Of a DNA stretch of 64,000 nt, positions 61,527-64,000 are shown one piece after another. The notes below the pieces were generated by a model. That model was not told the DNA's origin. It saw only the letters and a program-made list of their open reading frames with translations, and searched no databases. The first letter of the stretch is position 1. Every line of letters starts with the position of its first letter. The position numbers and the translations under genes were made by a program. The stretch spans positions 133,863 through 197,862 of the forward strand of contig QFQU01000004.1 of NCBI GenBank assembly GCA_003248965.1, written 5' to 3'. Source of the DNA: Brevundimonas sp. Its GTDB lineage: Bacteria; Pseudomonadota; Alphaproteobacteria; Caulobacterales; Caulobacteraceae.

Positions 61527-62096
61527 ATGAAAGCCCTCCCCTTAAAGACCTTGGCGATGACGGTGGCGGCGGGGCTGGCGCTCGCCGCCTGCGCTACCGC
61601 CACGCCGTACCAACCCGCCGGGCTGAACGGCCAGCGCGGCGGCTATGCCGAACAGCGGTTGGAGAACAACCGTTTCCGCGTCAGCTTCTCGGGCAATTCC
61701 GTCACATCGCGCGAACAGGTCGAGATGGGCCTGCTGCTGCGCTCGGCGGAGCTGACGGCCGAAAGCGGCTATGACTGGTTCGCCACCGTCAACCGCGCCA
61801 CCGACCGCGACACCCGCTATGTCGCCACGCCCGATCCGTTCTACTCGCGCTACAACAGCTTCTATGGCCCCTACTGGGGTCCGTCGTGGCGCTACTATCG
61901 CGCCGGCTTCTGGAGCCCGTGGGACCGTTGGGGCTGGGGCGCCAACGACTTCGACGTCCGCCAGGTCGATCGCTTCGAAGCCAACGCCGAGATCGTCATG
62001 GGCCGGGGCGCCAAGCCCGCGAACGACCCCAACGCCTTCGACGCGCGCGAAGTGATCCAGAACCTGGGCCCGCAGGTCACGCGCCCCACGTCGTGA
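61527..62096 (+). CDS. CC0125/CC1285-type lipoprotein
   Basis: The 189-residue protein has a lipoprotein signal with lipobox ALAAC (Cys about residue 23). A domain follows that reads NNRFRVSFSGNSVTSREQVEMGLLLRSAELTAESGYDWF (about 47-85), then a Tyr/Trp-rich middle (YNSFYGPYWGPSWRYYRAG). This matches a lipoprotein family known mainly in Caulobacterales. It is probably an outer-membrane lipoprotein of unknown role. AAGGAG precedes the ATG. Confidence 0.88.
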   Translation: MKALPLKTLAMTVAAGLALAACATATPYQPAGLNGQRGGYAEQRLENNRFRVSFSGNSVTSREQVEMGLLLRSAELTAESGYDWFATVNRATDRDTRYVATPDPFYSRYNSFYGPYWGPSWRYYRAGFWSPWDRWGWGANDFDVRQVDRFEANAEIVMGRGAKPANDPNAFDAREVIQNLGPQVTRPTS

Positions 62097-62123
62097 CCGA
62101 CGGCTTTCGCCCCGTCAGCTCAA

Positions 62124-62150
62124 GCCCTCTCCCGCCGGGAGAGGGCTTTT
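62124..62150. terminator. Intrinsic terminator between convergent genes
   Basis: A perfect 10-bp stem (gccctctccc 62124-62133 / gggagagggc 62137-62146) with a three-base loop is followed by TTTT. It ends the lipoprotein gene and overlaps the end region of the convergent DUF6065 gene. Confidence 0.9.
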
Positions 62151-62152
62151 GT

Positions 62153-62920
62153 CTATCCCACGCGCGGCGATTTCAGCCGGCGCTTGTTGGAATGGGTGGC
62201 GGGGGCCGCGCCCAGATCTTCGGGCAGTTCGCCCTTGAAATAGAACCGCTGCCAGGCCTCCTTGGCCGCGTCGGGGTCGCCGCCGGCCAGGCGCTGGTTG
62301 AAGTCGGTCCGCGCGCGGTTCCAGGCTTCGAACTGGCCCTTCATGGTCGGATTGGAGTCCAGCGTCCGGATCACCGGCTGGAACTGCTCGACCTTCTTGT
62401 GCTCGATCAGATTGATGAAGCAGAAGGGCTCGCCCTTTTCGAAGGTGATCCGCCCCGGCCGGGTGAAGATCCAGTTCATCGTGAACGGGAAGGGCAGCCA
62501 GTCGGTCTCGATCAGGCCGACCAGCGGCTGGATGCCGTCCTTCACATGGTTGGGCGACCCCGAACACATCATCCCCCAGCCCGGCGGCGTGCGGAACAGA
62601 TATTGCGGGTGCATCGTCAGCACCCCGCGCGAGAAGTGCGAGGTGACGAAATGGTCCAGATCGTGCTGGGGCCGATCCGGCGTGATGACGATGTCTTCCT
62701 GGCGCGGACCGCCGTTCCACTCGGCCGAGAAGCCGAACGGGCACAGGATCTCCCAACCCGTCGTGTTGGCCATGTTCAGCGGCAGACAGCGATAGGGGTG
62801 GCGGCTGATGAAGCCGTCCATCCAGTTGCGCGACTGGCGACCGGGCACCAGGTCCGGCGGCCGGGCCGTCATCGGATAGCATTCCAGTTCCAGTGGGCGC
62901 GTGTTGACGGTATCGACCAT
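62153..62920 (-). CDS. DUF6065 family protein
   Basis: The 255-residue protein shows the family phrases CYPMTARPPDLVPG, RNWMDGFISRHPYRCLPLNMANTTGWEILCP (about residues 31-61) and FSAEWNGG. GWGMMCSGSPNHVKDGIQPL and WIFTRPGRITFEKGEPFCFI follow. It has no signal peptide. The biochemical function is not known to me. It is divergent from the ProX-like gene, with only 37 bases between the starts, so their promoters overlap or lie within coding sequence. Confidence 0.8.
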   Translation of the reverse strand: MVDTVNTRPLELECYPMTARPPDLVPGRQSRNWMDGFISRHPYRCLPLNMANTTGWEILCPFGFSAEWNGGPRQEDIVITPDRPQHDLDHFVTSHFSRGVLTMHPQYLFRTPPGWGMMCSGSPNHVKDGIQPLVGLIETDWLPFPFTMNWIFTRPGRITFEKGEPFCFINLIEHKKVEQFQPVIRTLDSNPTMKGQFEAWNRARTDFNQRLAGGDPDAAKEAWQRFYFKGELPEDLGAAPATHSNKRRLKSPRVG

Positions 62921-62957
62921 GACCCTGTCCTACCGCCCGAAACCCGACGGCTCAACC

Positions 62958-63470
62958 ATGACTGACGCACCCGCTTTCGACCGCGAAACCTTGACCGTCT
63001 GGCTGGAGGCGAACGGCGTGGATCACGTGACCCACGACCACCCGGCCGTCTTTCGCGTCGACGAGGGGCTGGACCTCAAGGCCGACCTGCCCGGCGCCCA
63101 CACCAAGAACCTGTTCCTGAAGGATCACAAAGGCCGGCTGTGGCTGATCTCGGCGCATCAGGACACGGTCATCGACCTGAAGCGCGCGGCGGGAGCGATG
63201 GGCTCAGGCCGCCTGTCGTTCGGAAACGAGGCCCTGATGTGGGAGACGCTGGGCGTGCGCCCCGGCTCGGTCACGGCGCTGGGCCTGATCAACGACGTCG
63301 AACGCCGCGTCACCTTCGTCCTGGACCGCCGCCTGTGGGACGCCGACATCGTCAACTTCCACCCCCTGACCAACACCGCGACCACCGCGCTGGATCAGGC
63401 GGCCTTCCGGCAGGTGCTGGCGCTGCTGCGGCGGGAGCCGATCGTTGTGGATTTCGCGACGCTGGGTTGA
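62958..63470 (+). CDS. Prolyl-tRNA editing (ProX/YbaK-like) deacylase
   Basis: The 170-residue protein matches the free-standing editing domains: VDHVTHDHPAVFRVDEG, HTKNLFLKDHKGRLWLISAHQD with conserved Lys (about residues 49-70), RLSFGNEALMWETLGVRPGSVTALGLIND and a late VNFHPLTNTATTAL. Such enzymes, called ProXp-ala or PrdX, clear Ala-tRNA(Pro) or similar mischarged tRNAs. ATG 62958 is chosen because earlier codons are not family-like. Confidence 0.92.
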   Translation: MTDAPAFDRETLTVWLEANGVDHVTHDHPAVFRVDEGLDLKADLPGAHTKNLFLKDHKGRLWLISAHQDTVIDLKRAAGAMGSGRLSFGNEALMWETLGVRPGSVTALGLINDVERRVTFVLDRRLWDADIVNFHPLTNTATTALDQAAFRQVLALLRREPIVVDFATLG

Positions 63471-63612
63471 TCTAGAGACTATTGGCGATCCGTAGCTGGA
63501 ACCGCTGATGCCATCCCAAGGTCAGATCCTTCGCTTCCTAATCTGAGCCAACAGGTAAGTTTCCGTTCTCCTTCCGTTGCGGATAGTCGGCCTAGGCTGC
63601 CAGTATGGATTC

Positions 63613-63909
63613 ATGAAAGCATGGACAGCGACAGCGTTTTTGGCGTTGCTTCTTACCGCCTGCGCGCCTCACCATCCTCTGTTGGACATCTACCCAGAGC
63701 TTCGAAATGTGCCCCAGGATTCGTGGTGTGAAGCAAGAGGCGGGACCCCGACCGAGGTTCTCAAGCCTGACGAGTCCGGCCGGTTGCGGGTTGAGGTCGT
63801 CGGTTGCAGCATTCTTCCCCACACATCGAGCGAAAGTGAGAGGCTAAGCATCCGAGATTGGCTAGCCGACCATGCGAAGGAGCGGGACGAACTGCGTAAA
63901 ACTCCCTGA
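63613..63909 (+). CDS. Small lipoprotein, unknown function
   Basis: The 98-residue protein has a lipobox (LLLTAC, Cys about residue 17). A domain with two further cysteines in DSWCEARGGTPTEVLKPDESG and VEVVGCSILPH follows, which could form a disulfide outside the cytoplasm. The charged end (DHAKERDELRKTP) is helical. G+C content is lower than the neighbours, which may mark acquired DNA, and a probable IS begins about 20-75 bases downstream. No family recognised. Confidence 0.65.
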   Translation: MKAWTATAFLALLLTACAPHHPLLDIYPELRNVPQDSWCEARGGTPTEVLKPDESGRLRVEVVGCSILPHTSSESERLSIRDWLADHAKERDELRKTP

Positions 63910-63984
63910 CGGTACTGAGCATGAGGCGCCCCCTTCCTGATCCCTCGTTTTGAGTGAGAGTCCGTTTCATCAAAGGAGACGGAC

Positions 63985-64000
63985 GTGAAGAAGAGCAGGT
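63985..64000 (+). CDS. Start of a gene cut by the right edge, possibly IS3-type transposase OrfA
   Basis: Only five codons are visible (GTG, then Lys-Lys-Ser-Arg), after a strong AAAGGAG site at correct spacing. VKKSR followed by Phe-Ser is a common start of IS3-family OrfA proteins, and a leader such as gtttcatcaaaggagacgg often precedes it. The identity cannot be proved from 16 bases. Confidence 0.35.

Overview
The window is very G+C-rich chromosomal DNA from an alphaproteobacterium, most likely a Caulobacteraceae member close to Brevundimonas. This is inferred from a CC0125/CC1285-type lipoprotein, the miaB-phoH-ybeY-lnt-XRE gene run, PhaA with PhaR, an SdhAF4-type DUF1674 protein, and many small secreted glycine-zipper and Ala/Pro-rich proteins. 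Genes are dense, often overlap by ATGA or TGATG, and sit on both strands. Most of the window is ordinary core genome.

Layout. 1-5.6 kb: an SDR oxidoreductase cut by the window edge, pterin dehydratase, a Crp/Fnr regulator, ubiE-ubiB (ubiquinone synthesis), a secreted protein, ArfB ribosome rescue, a YaiI-like protein and the DUF1674 protein. 5.7-15.9 kb: htpX, an M28 peptidase, a 127-bp intergenic palindrome, acetyl-CoA acetyltransferase, a hemolysin-III-like membrane protein, phaR, HMG-CoA lyase and two glycosyltransferases. 15.9-18.6 kb: a complete IS1595-type transposon (15907-18565) with 24-bp inverted repeats and an 8-bp target duplication. Its cargo is three small genes, a winged-helix-like gene and a structured RNA region. 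18.6-23.7 kb: groEL and groES, a secreted repeat protein, a collapsed DUF4260 gene, pgi and a periplasmic protein. 23.7-34.8 kb: a DsbD-like reductase, two envelope lipoproteins, a lipid kinase with a metallophosphoesterase, AMP nucleosidase, a Bcr/CflA transporter, an M1 peptidase and an NDUFA9-like protein. 34.8-44.9 kb: recQ, an S41-like protein, an alpha/beta hydrolase, enoyl-CoA hydratase, mutM, another M28 peptidase, a flavoprotein and a GreA-like factor. 44.9-57.2 kb: XRE, lnt, ybeY, phoH, miaB, fur, rimI, tsaB, two more XRE regulators, an Nfu protein, a HerA-like ATPase, an AI-2E-type transporter and obgE. 57.3-64 kb: a MASE1-like hybrid histidine kinase, two related secreted proteins, a LysE exporter, small lipoproteins, a DUF6065 protein, a ProX/YbaK editing protein, and what looks like the start of an IS3-type element at the right edge.

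Two findings stand out. First, the groEL reading frame is intact but encodes a protein 22 residues shorter than normal. The missing block is in the apical domain and corresponds to E. coli residues about 248-272, which include helix I and the substrate-binding residues L259, V263 and V264. The equatorial ATPase residues and the GGM tail remain. Second, the IS1595-type transposon sits exactly in the T-rich tract of the groEL terminator. It carries genes I cannot assign to a known system, plus a tRNA-like fold ending in CCA followed by an intrinsic terminator. A DUF4260 gene 1.2 kb beyond groS (2.9 kb from the groEL junction) also has an in-frame internal collapse, so this neighbourhood should be checked against raw reads.
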